DNA of 64,000 nt from Agrypnia vestita (GCA_016648135.1 JADDOH010002004.1:124001-188000), one strand, 5' to 3'. Numbered from the stretch's first letter, positions 22,767 through 33,910 are shown. Numbers and translations are program-made. Notes: generated from the letters alone by a model not told the origin.

Positions 22767-23299
22767 CAGGGTTATTTGGAAAATATTAATAACCTCGCAG
22801 GACTATACTCCTGCCTTGATTATAAGTTCAAAATGTTCAAGCTATCATGACCTAATATCGATAGATAAGGAGATACGTCAAAGCTTGCATTTTTTTTCAA
22901 TATTTCCGACTCACTTTTTGTAAATCGTTGGACAAACATTACGGTAACTTTATCGAGTGTGAAAAATTCATTCCCTTTAATTCAAGTCAAATAAAAAAAT
23001 AAAAACCTTCGAATTCCAATTGGAAAACATGCCAATTGTATTTTTTTTCAGGGTTTTAATCATTTTATTTAACTTATATTGAAACAAATGAATTTTTCGT
23101 AATTGATATGAGTTACTGTAACGATAGTCCAATTTTTTACAAAAAAATAAGTCAGAAATATTGAAAAAAAATGGAAACTTTGATGTCACATATATCCATA
23201 ACTATTGATATTAGGTCATGATAGCTTGAACATTTTCGACTCATAATCGAGGCAGGAGTATAGTCCTGCGAGGTTATTAATGTTTTACAAATAACCCTG
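22767..23299. mobile_element. Complete foldback MITE with TA duplication
   Basis: The element begins CAGGGTTATTTGGAAAATAT and ends with its inverse (ATAACCCTG). TA flanks both ends (22765-22766 and 23300-23301). The two arms of about 240 bp are inverted copies of each other, meeting near GAATTCCAATTGG, so the whole element folds into one long hairpin. A TA duplication fits the Tc1/mariner group of superfamilies. Relatives lie at 28871-29313 and 33971-34405. Confidence 0.8.
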
Positions 23300-23302
23300 T
23301 AC

Positions 23303-23920
23303 AGTGCGCGACAGAGCTAGTCCACGATTCCCGCCTGAATTATAGTGACGACTAAGCTGTTATTTTAACCGGTTATTTTCGCTACGATTATTTGGGATTC
23401 GTAACTAATTGTCGTCAAGTGGCGATGGTTGTCCGTCGAAATGCAAAATATAAGTTACCGATCATCGACGCAATCAGGTACAGATCTCAAATAACTGTTA
23501 GTGTGTCACCGGTTAAAATACCATTGTGAGCCGAAAAGTTAATGATGTCCTAGTATCACTAGTTATGGAGGTGAACTTAAAAATATGTTTGACCTATCTT
23601 CTGTAGCACGGTGAAGTATTAGAAAGTTACATCAAATATTAAAAATTCATTCTCTTTGATATAATTCGATGTAAGTTAATTATTAATTTCATTAATGATT
23701 TGTCGGTTCTTACTTATCCAAAATGGAGATTTTTTTTTATTAATTGTCCACTGAGTTAAACATATGCCTCGTCACTAATTACAATTTTTTATTATTTCAA
23801 ACTTTGTATATACCATATTGACTATTTTTAACTATAGGTTTCGATACCGCTGTACCTTCGCACAATAATCGTTCCATAAATTGAAAAAGTAACCCATAAA
23901 AAACAATTTTTTATTATACT
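23303..23920. other. Unassigned AT-rich sequence
   Basis: Nothing recognisable. Confidence 0.35.
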
Positions 23921-23925
23921 CCCTT

Positions 23926-24405
23926 TCTTTGTAAAGTATAACAACAATTAAAGACAAATTAAAACACATAACATAACGTTAAACTTACAGTAATTTAATA
24001 TATTTCTAAAATGTCTGATGTTTTGAGCTTTGATAAGATACTTCATGCTTTGAAGATTAAATTCTAAAAACATTTGTCAGTCAATTCAGATTTTCGACAT
24101 TCGTAGTGAAGTACCTATTATGTATACTGACGGAGTAATTCAAATTTAGAAAATATTCCGCGACGTTATCGGGCCGCCGTTGCTAGCAATCAACTTTTTC
24201 TAATGAGAAAACCAATAAAATTTCTAAAAATCCGAAATTATACTATAATTATTAATAATTTTTAACGAAAATTTGAAATATCTTCTTGATCGTCGCCACG
24301 AGTCTGTTTGCAAAGTTTCAGCTCGATTGGATCACGGGAAAATGGTCAAATCGATCCAAAGTTTAAAGCAGACGCCACGAGTTAATATAAAGGGAGTAAA
24401 AATAT
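23926..24405. mobile_element. ACTCCCTTTC element, copy 1
   Basis: It is bounded by TATACTCCCTTTCTTTG at left and AAAGGGAGTAAAA at right. The right part contains a conserved block (GATCGTCGCCACGAGTCTG, CAGCTCGATTGGATCACGGG, GACGCCACGAGTTAA) shared with 24612-25013 and 62446-63116. TIRs of about 10 bp suggest a non-autonomous DNA element; the target duplication is unclear. Confidence 0.5.
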
Positions 24406-24611
24406 GTAAAATAATCCATCGTCGGGTGGAGCGTAGCCTCATTCGTAGTGGGTTGAAGACATGACTGAAGAATTACACTTGTTTTGAACCTGATCCGCAA
24501 TCTTGTTTCAAAATGACGTCTTATCAAAGGAACTTGAAAAATACAAAACTCCTTTGATATTAAATTTTCAAAGCAAAAAAACTGACCCATAAAAACCAAG
24601 TTTTTATTATA

Positions 24612-25013
24612 CTCCCTTTCTCATTTACTAATGGAAACTGGTTTGGCGCTTAACGTTGGGCTTCGGTCGGGCGACGCTACGAAAGGGAGTAATAAAAAAT
24701 TTACAAAATAAAAAATTATACTATAATCAGGTTTAGTGTCCACCATATGCGTCGCAGTCTCTTCATACAACTGAGTAAGTATAACTGAGCACAACTGAGT
24801 AAAAAACCATTAAAAATTTGAAAAATTCAAAATTATACAATAATTTTTTTTTTTTAACAAAACTTTGATAGATCTTCTTGATCGTCGCCACGAGCCTGCT
24901 TGCAAAGTTTCAGCTCGATTGGATCACGGGAAAAGGGTTAAAAATCGATCCAAAGTTTTTTCGTCAAGAAAACAAGCAAGCAGACGCCACGAGTTAAAAG
25001 AAAGGAAGTAAAA
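24612..25013. mobile_element. ACTCCCTTTC element, copy 2
   Basis: It starts ATACTCCCTTTCTCATTTAC and carries a short inverted return (GAAAGGGAGTA) at about 24680-24693. The conserved block is at 24870-25005, ending GAAAGGAAGTAAAA. The left 80 bp also occur at 62446-62508. Confidence 0.5.
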
Positions 25014-25019
25014 AAAAAA

Positions 25020-25355
25020 ACTTTGTGTCTTGACATTATACTAAAATTTAAAAATAAAATAAAATATTTAGTTTTAAACCACTTATTACTATATACACTT
25101 TTGATCATAATACTGGGCCACCAATATTACACAAAAACGGAATAGGTTAGGTGCGACTAACAATCTAGAAGCATTAGAAATGAATAATAACCAAATAATA
25201 AATAAACAAATAAATTTATCTAATAGTCAGATTTTAATGTTGTTCCCTCTCTCTTCGCTTAACCCGTCCCCTTTTCTCCTTCTCCCCCCACCTAGTTGAT
25301 ATTCTGTCCCTCCCCGATTTTTTTCCGTATTTAAATGTCTGTTCTTAGATTAGTC
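25020..25355. other. Unassigned; pyrimidine-rich right half
   Basis: AT-rich, then a C/T-rich stretch (about 25240-25320). No gene was seen. Confidence 0.3.
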
Positions 25356-25359
25356 TATA

Positions 25360-25680
25360 CTAGCTGTATCCGCGCGGCTTCGCACGCGTAGATTTTTAGA
25401 ACACTGTTTGGATCGTCATAGAACTTTCGCGAACCATTCTCCTTCGAGAACTTTCAGGAAATTCGAATGTAAGAACTTTCTAGACACACCGACACATTCC
25501 GACACTCAGTTAAGAACCTTATAGAATTTTCGGGAATTTTCTAGTACCTTCTCCTTCCAGAACTTTCTAGAGCAGGTTTTTCCGGAACCTTCTAGACTCA
25601 CCGACACAGTCGGCGCGCCTATTTTGGAACAATCTGAAGCATTTGCGGCCTTACCATAACAAAACAATGTGCTAGAAAGC
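25360..25680 (-). mobile_element. Helitron 3' end carrying heat shock element arrays
   Basis: On the minus strand the sequence ends with a GC-rich hairpin (GCGTGCGAAGCCGCGC) and then GGATACAGCTAG followed by T, which is the CTRR-plus-T Helitron terminus. No TC 5' end was fixed, so the far boundary is approximate. The body contains five arrays of alternating GAA and TTC at exact 5-base spacing (see the regulatory entry). No helicase or Rep coding remains. Confidence 0.55.
25421..25592. promoter_or_regulatory. Cluster of five heat shock element arrays
   Basis: Perfect alternating nGAAn units: GAA-TTC-GAA at 25421-25433; TTC-GAA-TTC-GAA at 25443-25460; GAA-TTC-GAA-TTC at 25524-25541; TTC-GAA-TTC at 25555-25567; TTC-GAA-TTC at 25580-25592. 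A two-unit site is at 25473-25480. The consensus site for the heat shock transcription factor HSF is three or more such units. That HSF binds here is inference. Confidence 0.6.
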
Positions 25681-25780
25681 ATATTTTCGTCACCCACTCC
25701 CACCCACGCACAGCCACCCCCACCAAACTCGCATATTTTCGATGTGACACCAAGAGCTATCCACCACCATAACCACCGGT

Positions 25781-26070
25781 GGGTGGTTGTGGCTGGTTGT
25801 GGAGAAAACTTGGCGGATTGGGAAACACGGGTTTCTTTATATATATATAGATATATTAAAGGGAAGTTTTAGATGATATTAATATATATATATATATATA
25901 TATACATGATATATATATATAGACAGTAAAGATAATATATAATCGCATATATAGATATAGAGAGTATGATAGTATAGCTATATATAGAATATATATATAT
26001 ATATATATATATAAAGAAACCCGTGTTTCCCAATCCGCCAAGTTTTCTCCACAACCAGCCACAACCACCC
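25781..26070. repeat. Perfect 60-bp inverted repeat with TA-rich centre
   Basis: Bases 25781-25840 and 26011-26070 are exact reverse complements (starting GGGTGGTTGTGGCTGG). The centre is about 170 bases of TA-rich simple sequence. Perfect arms imply a recent event or ongoing gene conversion. The superfamily and boundaries are unknown. Confidence 0.8.
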
Positions 26071-26074
26071 ATAT

Positions 26075-26565
26075 ATATATATATTGATTATATTGTCGTA
26101 ATGAAGGTTGAGGCCAACCGAAACTAGTTGAATATATAGTAATAAGTGGTTTACTTGTAGAGATTTTAAATAGTAGGTACTCGTACTTTCTCACACAGGT
26201 GATTCCTGATTAACCTGATGCATTTTTTAAAAAGAATGGATATCTGGTGGATAAGCGCTCGTGGCTATACTAAGTAACCGTTATCATCGTTTTTCTAATC
26301 CTTGATTCGAGTCTGTGTTCTGAAAGTTCGCACGACCACGAGTAATCACCACGCTAATGACAGAGAACGGTGTTTAAGAGAAAGTTCTAAATGTAGTGCC
26401 GGGAGATATTTCATCATCGCTCGCCGCTCCGCAAACTTAATGTACCTATTCGTTATCAGATGGTCTGGGGGTACTTACTTTATTTTTAATAATAAAAAAA
26501 CAATTTAAAAGATCGTTACACGTCTCATCATTGTGTATACTGTTTTGATTAAAAAAATTAATTGA
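26075..26565. other. Unassigned sequence
   Basis: Nothing recognised. Confidence 0.3.
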
Positions 26566-26574
26566 TTCATTTGA

Positions 26575-26660
26575 ATAAATAAAATAAAAATGTCCCTGGA
26601 GAAGAACCAAGCCCCGGTCTCCCCTGTGACAGGCGGAGATACTAACCATTACGCTGGTTA
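26575..26660 (-). mobile_element. tRNA-Asp-derived SINE or tRNA pseudogene
   Basis: On the minus strand, TAATGGTTAGTATCTCCGCC then TGTCACAGGGGAGACCGGGG matches the D arm, anticodon arm (GTC anticodon) and variable region of eukaryotic tRNA-Asp. The T arm has decayed to CTTGGTTCTTC where TTCGATTCC is expected, and the acceptor stem does not pair. A-rich sequence (AATAAATAAAATAAAAA as its complement) follows the 3' side, which suggests retroposition. Confidence 0.65.
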
Positions 26661-26664
26661 TATA

Positions 26665-27425
26665 GAAATCAATGAAAAACATATTCGAAATGTATTAAAA
26701 TTTGACGTTAAAAATATGTAAAATGTTAAGTATTTCAGAAGTGTATATCAATGGGTTAAATTCACAACTTTACACTATTGTCTTTTAGGGAACTAGCGAG
26801 ATAATGGCGCGCATGCTCAGCTCGGGAAAGGTTGAATTATTTTAATTTCAAAAAGTATTAATTGCTCATATTGTGTTTTATTTTTCATACTTTTCTTACT
26901 TATGAAAAAATGTTGTCCTATTGCTAACGCATTTTTGTAATAAATTTTTTTGGGGTACCCGCTGAACAAACAGACATATTCTACATTTATAAACACGAAA
27001 ATACAGCTAAAAGAAATGAAAATTAAATATTGTGTATAAATATACATCCTTTGAAGTTTTTAATGGTGTTCAAAATAGGCATGATGACAGTATTAAAGAA
27101 TTAAAGAATAAGTGATTTTAGAGAAGAAAATATTTGGAAAGGATTCTAAAAATGACCATACTTAACATGAAAATAAATTTAATAGATAACTATTTGTAAA
27201 AAGGACCTGGTTATTTATAATATTCAATTTACTATCAACACTTTTTCTCATTTCCAAAATTTCTAATTTATCAAACTGTTTGTATATATATTTTAATATA
27301 ATATATTTTACATATATTATTATATTTTCAATAAAAAATTGGTGTAAACAAAGTTTATTTCTATAAATCATAATTATAATGTCACCACAAAATAATTTTG
27401 CCGTATTTGAAGAACAAGTTGATCG
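26665..27425. other. Unassigned AT-rich sequence
   Basis: Nothing recognised. Confidence 0.35.
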
Positions 27426-27429
27426 TTCT

Positions 27430-27930
27430 CGTATTTATTTCCGGCCGCCGTGTTTCGGTCGGCGTCGCGGACGCGTTGTGTATTGCTCAAACTCGGTTAC
27501 TACGCGCGGTTATTGCACGGGAAATTGTTATTGGTTATTGCCACACACTTTTTAACGACAGCGACGGTGCGAATTTTATTGCCCAAATCAGCGGGCGGAC
27601 CGCGATATTCAAATTGAATAATTAGGAAACTTTAAATTGACCAGGTCGCTCTTCCTGCGAGAAGTAAACGGCGCTGCTGCGAAATCGAGGTGGAGATCTC
27701 GAAGGTCGGACGGAGCGATTTTTAATTTTTATCAGAGACTATTATTTATTTATCAGGTGTCATTAGGGCTACACTCTTTCGAGTGTTTTTTGTATTTCTT
27801 GCTATGTAAGAGATTTGGGTCATTTTAGTCTTTTGACTAGAGAAGCGGACCATCGGTGCGGAATAGAGTCCTGGTGCCAACACTAATATAGACTGACAAA
27901 ACATTGTCACCGACTCGCGGCTGTGGGAGA
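27430..27930. other. Unassigned, moderately GC-rich
   Basis: It contains a short GC-rich stretch (27440-27620). No family was recognised in any frame. Confidence 0.3.
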
Positions 27931-27936
27931 CTAAAT

Positions 27937-28155
27937 GAAGCGCGTTCTTAGGTTTTCACGGCCACTCAGAATCTTCAAGTGTTTACTGGGGTACTATGCT
28001 GTGTTGTTACGACCTTTCGGGCTGACGTTTCGGATCCCATTGCAGGGTCCATCGTCACATCAGCCCTGATGATGGACCCTGCAATGCGATCACGTCGGCC
28101 CGAAAGGTCGTACCAACACGGCATAATACCCCAGTAAACACAAACTTGAAGATAA
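27937..28155. mobile_element. Foldback element with paired family A hammerhead-like motifs
   Basis: The arms are inverted: CTTCAAGTGTTTACTGGGGT at left and ACCCCAGTAAACACAAACTT at right, then the GTTACGACCTTTCGGGC block and its inverse. At the centre are two facing copies of the motif. The minus copy (28021-28058) keeps GAAACGTC but has GTGACGA. The plus copy (28062-28099) keeps CTGATGA and stem I GCC/GGC but has lost four bases of CCGAAA. Each copy supplies what the other lacks. Confidence 0.65.
28062..28099 (+). ncRNA. Family A hammerhead-like motif, plus copy
   Basis: Stem I is GCC (28063-28065) with GGC (28097-28099). The core CTGATGA is at 28066-28072 and helix II begins GGACCC. GAAA is deleted; only ACGTC remains of the 3' core. 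Probably inactive. Confidence 0.45.
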
Positions 28156-28159
28156 ATGA

Positions 28160-28490
28160 AGCATTCAAAATCTGTTAAACTTTTTTCGGAATATTTTCGT
28201 ACACAGTCGTGCATTCGACAGACTTACAGAGTTTTCCAAAAACTTCTAAAATGATTTGATCTGCTCGAAAATATACAAAATATACAATGTTTTTGTACGG
28301 AAACGTATATGTGCAGTAAAATGAGTGGGATTAGATTAATGCGATCTTGGAATCCACGCACTCTGTACATGTGCGGTAGTTTTATATCTCGGTAATCTGT
28401 GTGTTAAAAATAAAATTAAATACAATATCACTTCAAATTTTGGCCCACACATTTTTATATTATTTTTTAGTGTGACATGATAATTTACCA
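28160..28490. other. Unassigned AT-rich sequence
   Basis: Nothing recognised. Confidence 0.3.
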
Positions 28491-28496
28491 TGAAAT

Positions 28497-28800
28497 AACA
28501 CTAACTAACTTACCATTACGCCGTTTCGTCGAGGGGGTAAGCGGAGTTGATGAAAGCGCCACACTATTCTGTCCTGTCACTCAACTCTTTCTTCGTGCAC
28601 ATTGATACATCTTCGATATTTAAGGCTCCTAGCAGGATCGTCTTTCGGTAGATTATTGCAAATCTTCCCCATTCATTCGCTGAACATGCCCAAACCATCT
28701 GAGTGATCCGATTTTAATTCTATTGCTTTAACTCAATTTTACATTGTTTCTTAATTTTTTGTACTCTTCATTCTACAGTGAATAGCTACGCTTATACATA
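28497..28800 (-). mobile_element. RTE-like LINE family 1, 3' fragment
   Basis: It opens CTAACTAACTTACCATTACG then CCGTTTCGTCGAGGGGGTAA, the family 1 3' terminus. Words such as CGCTGAACATGCCCAAACCA match the other copies. It is internally deleted and frameshifted. Confidence 0.65.
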
Positions 28801-28870
28801 AATATGTCCGAGTTATAAGCGCTAGTCTTTCCTCGGTAGACGTGTTCCTATTACATTACATTGCATTATA

Positions 28871-29313
28871 CAGGGTGTACCAGAGCTAACAGCAGAAACT
28901 TGGCCGGTAGATTCCTGACTATGTTACGAGTCTAAAATGTTAAAGCAACCATGGCCTAATACGCAATATCAAAGTTTGATTTTTTTTTCAATATTTCTGA
29001 ATTATTTTTGCAAAAAGTTGAACTGTCACTACAGTAACGTACATCGATTATGAAAAATTCATTTGCTTCTACGCAACTTAAATAAAATGATAAAAATCTT
29101 GTAAAAATTACTTTTTTAGATTTTTACAAGGTTTTTATCATTTTATTCGACTTGCATTAAAGCGAATGAATTTTTCATAATCGACAAAAAATAATTCAGA
29201 AATATTGAAAAAAATGCAAACTTTGACATTGCATATCCCCATAACAATTTTAGACTCGTAACATAGTCAGGAATTTACCTGCCAAGTTTCTGCTGCTAGC
29301 TCTGGTATACCTG
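28871..29313. mobile_element. Foldback MITE with TA duplication, second type
   Basis: It begins CAGGGTGTACCAGAGCTAAC and ends with the inverse (CTCTGGTATACCTG), with TA at 28869-28870 and 29314-29315. It folds end to end around TTTTTAGATTTTTACAAGG. The inner half of each arm (TCAATATTTCTGA, TAAATAAAATGATAAAAA) is shared with 22767-23299, but the outer 90 bases differ, so the two types have exchanged termini or diverged from a common core. Confidence 0.75.
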
Positions 29314-29315
29314 TA

Positions 29316-29538
29316 TACACATGCATATTTTTTCGTTGGATAGATTTTTTCTACGCATCTTTCCGAGTGATTCATATGATCCGTTTGACTATTGTCGCGT
29401 CGGATGGAGAGTGGCCTCAAGATGGCGACCAAAACATGACCCGACTTCGGGCGGGCGCAATCCGTCTAGCCGCCCGCCAGACGGTATTGCGTGCGCGCGC
29501 TTTCACAACCACCGACAGGTGGGGTGACAGACGCGCTA
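29316..29538. other. Unassigned; GC-rich right half
   Basis: It contains CAATCCGTCTAGCCGCCCGC, related to 32490-32515. Confidence 0.3.
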
Positions 29539-29963
29539 CTGCTTGCCCAACGTGAATTGGCGTGAGGCGAATTTGGAACTAAAACCCGCCCCGCCCGCAC
29601 CCGGCGGCAACCCCTCGCCCTGTCATTCAGCTCATTCTCGTATTTGCTCGGGAGCTGTGACATCTTGATTACCAATGTACACTGAATTATTATGTCCAAA
29701 ACGTCCTAAACAGTCCGGGATGGTGCAAGAACGATTGCCAATGAAGTGTTAAAGTTTTGCGAAGGTGATATTACCGTCTGACGGTTTGACAGATAGAACG
29801 GCCGCCATCACTGCTCTGTTTCTTTAGTGCTACTCGACCAAATTTCTGTTAAAGGCTACGACACCGGTCACCGGACATTCTGTACATTATGTATTGTGTA
29901 ATAAATTTACACCCTGGCAACTTCTGTTACGCGACAGGGGCGCCCTCCATCGCACGCCAATTT
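29539..29963 (+). mobile_element. AATTGGCGTGCG TIR unit, copy 3
   Basis: This is the same unit and orientation as 19667-20111: CTGCTTGCCCAACGTGAATT at left and CATCGCACGCCAATTTATAG at right. It differs by point changes and a deletion of about 20 bases. No clear target duplication was seen. Confidence 0.65.
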
Positions 29964-30059
29964 ATAGTGGTCGCATTCTATAAAAGACTAGTTACAAACC
30001 AAAATATCCGCCACACAGAACTATAACACGAATTAACGAAATGAACGGCCAAAATCTGA

Positions 30060-30830
30060 CAAGAACAACGATTGATAAAGGTCTGGGTGTTATATTTTTG
30101 TAAGCAACCTAACACATCACATAGAGACGATCAGTGGTAACGCTATGAGAATGTTAGGATTTGTTCTGCGTACTGCCAGGGTTTTCGAGAATACCCGCTT
30201 ACCGAGAACTCTTTACAACTCCTTGGTGCAAAGTAGACTCGAGAGTGGCTCGATGATGTGGGCGCCACATGAGAGCGAGTACTCTCTCATGGTGGAGAAA
30301 GTCCAAAATAAGTTTCTGAGATATCTCTACGTGAGAGAGTACGGGCATTATCCTTGGCTTTACCCAACCGAGTTTCTCCAGGGTATGCTTGGCTACACTA
30401 GTCTAGAGACTAGAAGGAATGTGTATTTGATTACACATTTTTATCGATTGTTGCGCGGTATGATCGATAATACTGAAATTATGCAGAGGATTGGTTTGTA
30501 TTTTCCCGATAAATACCTTAGACATCGTCAGCATAGATTGTTTTACATTCCAATATACAGGACCAACCTGCCGATGGTTATGCATGTTGGGAGAGCTACA
30601 GCTATGCTGAACAAAATCGCTTTGGGTAATTGATATACTCCATGTGTCTGAAGGGGTTTTCCGAAGCAGGATTCTCCTACACCTTTGATATGAATGAATT
30701 TATATACCTTTGATATTTTGTTGTTTGTATATTATCTCACTTGTTAATAATATTTACGAATTAAACATATGTTTGTAATGTAAATTTTATATTAAAAATA
30801 AATAAACTAAATTGAAATTGAAAATTACTG
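30060..30830 (+). mobile_element. Jockey/CR1-like LINE, RT C-terminal fragment
   Basis: The open frame 30145-30633 (162 aa) reads MRMLGFVLRTARVFENTRLP, RTLYNSLVQSRLESGSMMW and VEKVQNKFLRYLYVREYG, the thumb and tail of Jockey/CR1-type non-LTR reverse transcriptases. Just upstream, IDKGLGVIF matches the DLGV motif that follows the RT core. The 3' end is an AATA-type tail (AAAAATAAATAAACTAAATT). The endonuclease and palm are missing, so it is 5'-truncated. Related tails lie at 42055-42545 (+) and 57756-58200 (-). Confidence 0.85.
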
Positions 30831-30834
30831 TGAA

Positions 30835-32225
30835 CGTAGACGCATATCACTGGAGTTGGTTAGCTGCGCTATAAGAAAGAAAGAAAAAATATCATAGACT
30901 TACTACCAACGCAGAAATTCAGAAATCCCCGTACTCTGAAGTCGGTTTGAATTTCTCTACAAATTATTGAAATAAAACTCATCTATGAAAGGTTATATCC
31001 TTTTCTTTATTATGTGATGAAGTATTACAACGATCAACACAACAAACGGACATATTTCAAGTTGAATTATTTAAATTGTATGCCAAAAGGCAAAAAGTAA
31101 ACACTGCGATTAGCTACAACTTATAAATAAACATACGCGATCTATGGTGTTTGTCAGTGTAATTTGTTTCGTTTCTTCGCTTTTTTTTTTTACTGGTGTT
31201 TGCATTTTTATATAGATTTTGCCGTGTTTGTGACCTATTTTAATAAAATCACTAGCTATGAACACATTTAAAATAATGGAGGACGCATTTTCACAAGGAA
31301 AATCCGATGACTTAACGAAAATTGATGCTTAAATGCTGGATTCGCTTTTCAGTTTTCAGGAATGAATTTCTACATTTGGGTACCATAGAATGTCTACAAA
31401 ACTTTTTCTCTGACATTATGGGCACACTATATGAAAAAGCCGGTTTGCTTTGTAAAAAACGAATGAGCTTCTAAGTGCGCGAATTTGCTGTTACGTGTTA
31501 TACGTCAGATGACGTAAAAAGTCATGCCAAACGTCACTTGCGAAAGTAAGCGTTTTGGCGAGAGTTTAAAATCGTGATTTTCAAAATCGTTTTTTAATGT
31601 TAATACACATATTAAAAGGTAATCTTTTTCATAAACCTATTTTTTAAACCAAAGTTAAGATTTTTCTATCCAGGGGGAATACATACACACGAAGCGCGAA
31701 AAAGGGCAATTTTTGTGATTTTTTTTAAAGAAGGCCTGTATATATTATGGTATTTGTATCACTTCTATGTAAAAGTACATACTTTTAAGAATATGTAAAG
31801 AAAAAATATATAAAAATATTCAAAATTGGCGGAAAATTCTTGGGTTTTATCGACTGCCGAAAAAAAGGTCCTCCGCGGTGACCACTCCCATTTCACCTGT
31901 AATCATCAGAATAAAAAAAAAAAAACAAAAAAAGTATCAAAATTAATACTATAATTTAGTCTTTGACGTAGGAGTTTTTGAAAATATAAATTTTTGACAA
32001 GATGGCGGGCGTTTGAATTTAAAATAACGTTTTTTAGGGAAAAATCCGGTTTATTATGCCGATAAAAAGAAACTAAGTTGCGCAAAAAAAAATCCCAAGA
32101 CGAAGACTAGATAACTATGTATAGAATAACCACTAGAAATTTCAAGTTGATCGGTTCAGTGGTTGCCGAGATATTTTGGTCACCGATTTTCAAAACATGG
32201 TTTCTAGTAAAACGCGTTTGAAAAT
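30835..32225. other. Unassigned AT-rich sequence
   Basis: No coding frame or defined repeat was found. The stretch around 31650-32200 (AAAATCGTTTTT-like words, ATCGGTTCAGTGGTTGCCGA) has the feel of a long old transposon, but no termini were identified. Confidence 0.3.
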
Positions 32226-32226
32226 T

Positions 32227-32268
32227 GACAACAGTGGCATCTCATGATTATGATGCCACTGTTGTCAG
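32227..32268. repeat. Short perfect hairpin
   Basis: TGACAACAGTGGCA (32227-32240) is exactly inverted at 32255-32268. Inside, TCAT and ATGA pair around a GATT loop, with a two-base bulge. It is too short for a typical microRNA precursor. Function unknown. Confidence 0.6.
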
Positions 32269-32449
32269 CTATAACATAGTTATTTTTTTTGATTTTAGCT
32301 TGAAATTTTCACCAGATATTCTTAAGACCTCAACCTTTCAGAAAATGCAAAAAATTTAAAAATCGATTTTTCAAAATGTCTATGCAGGTATTCCCCTCAA
32401 AAAAAAGTGAAATTACCCAATTGGACCGGTGGTGCAGAGCAGGGCCGCG

Positions 32450-32570
32450 GAGGTCCATTGACGCCGGGAGTGTTGCCAAACCGGCGCGCAATCCGTCTGG
32501 CGGCCGGCTAGACGCCACGAGGTACATTCACTTTCCGTTTTGTTGCGCCGGGCCCGGACTGGCCGCGCGG
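32450..32570. other. GC-rich repeat fragment
   Basis: It contains CCGTCTGGCGGCCGGCTAGA, an imperfect palindrome related to words at 13775-13790 and 29460-29480. Confidence 0.35.
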
Positions 32571-32629
32571 CAAAAAATATATTTTTAAAATCCTTTTCAA
32601 ATTGACGGAAATAGGTTTCTTTTAAATTA

Positions 32630-33570
32630 AGGCTAGACTGCAAATGCACATTTCGACTTTTTTTCCTGGGTTTTTGAAGGTGTCTTTTTGTTATTCATTT
32701 ATATCAGAACGTATATTTAATTTTAAATTTAAATTTTTAAATTTAAAGACTATCGACAAGTCAGAATGACCCTAATGGATAGTCATTTAGGACAATGTGA
32801 ATTAGTACAGTTACAAGTTACAATAAAACATTAATACATTATACAATATAAGTATAGTACAATGAGCGATTACAAGATGAACGAAGTTCACATTCTCCGC
32901 GCGACATAATAGGCATGTAGGCCCCCAGGTCAACTAAGTCAGAAAATGTGTACCCGCGCTTTGTGGCTATAAAATTTTTGTTTAGGATGATTTCCGTCCG
33001 TCTTACACGCTCAAACTATTTTCGGTTAGGAGCGATATAATTTCTCTCTTAAACTGAAGTTGTGTCATGTGAAATATGTCGATGTTGGGTTACATGACGT
33101 GACCTCAATTTATTTTTTTCTTGTATAAAAGTAATAAACTGAATATTATTTAAAATATATGCATTAATCGATAGGCCGCGGCCAGAAAATACGTTTTCAG
33201 TGTCTTAGAAAAAATCAATAGATGCTGAATATCTGTATATGGACGCGGATTATGTTTTCTTACGAACATATTACTAGCATTATGATGATAAAACTGTACT
33301 AAATTATTAAGAAATGTTCAATATTAATAAAGTTATTAATTTTTAAATTTGTAACAATTTTTTTTCCACGAGTATGTCAACAAATGCCGCAGTTTTAAAA
33401 ACAGATGATTTTAAAACTACGTCATTATTGAACAAAGGTTCTACATAAGCTATCGTCTTAAAAACTGAAGTCTAGCATACACATTTTGATATAAATGAAT
33501 AATAGAGACCAATTGAACTCAAGTAAATAAAACATAGTTAAATTTCTTCGATATTAATATTTGCGTTTTT
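32630..33570. repeat. Diverged relative of the 49270-49881 element
   Basis: The left edge (GGCTAGACTGCAAATGCACATT) parallels AAATGCATATTTCGGCG at 49270. ATCGATAGGCCGCGGCCAGA with AGTGTCTTAG occurs inverted at 49690-49740. ATATAAATGAATAATA near 33490 parallels 49835. The copy is rearranged and its boundaries are unclear. Confidence 0.35.
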
Positions 33571-33764
33571 TTTATTTAATTTATATTTTAGCTTCGTTAC
33601 CCGTCACTTGTTTGATAATCAATATGAACATATTTTTATTCATGCAATAATTATAATATTAAAAATGTTCACAGTGCCGGTGCGGTATCGCAATGAGGTT
33701 TGAAACGACAATACATTGGCGGCAGTTGTATTGTGATGCGTCCGCAAATAATTATTCACCTTTT

Positions 33765-33910
33765 GTGCGGCCGGCCGCGGCGTGCCGCAACGTCGCCGCG
33801 TCGTAACGCGGCCGTGTCGCAAGTCGCCGCGGGTGGGGAGGGGGTGTTGTGTCTGGCGGTGCGCTGCGCAGTGTAGAAAGCGAAATTCCTCTGCGCGTGC
33901 GCAAACTGTA
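33765..33910. other. GC-rich island
   Basis: A short CpG-rich stretch with open frames on both strands and no protein family recognised. Confidence 0.35.
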
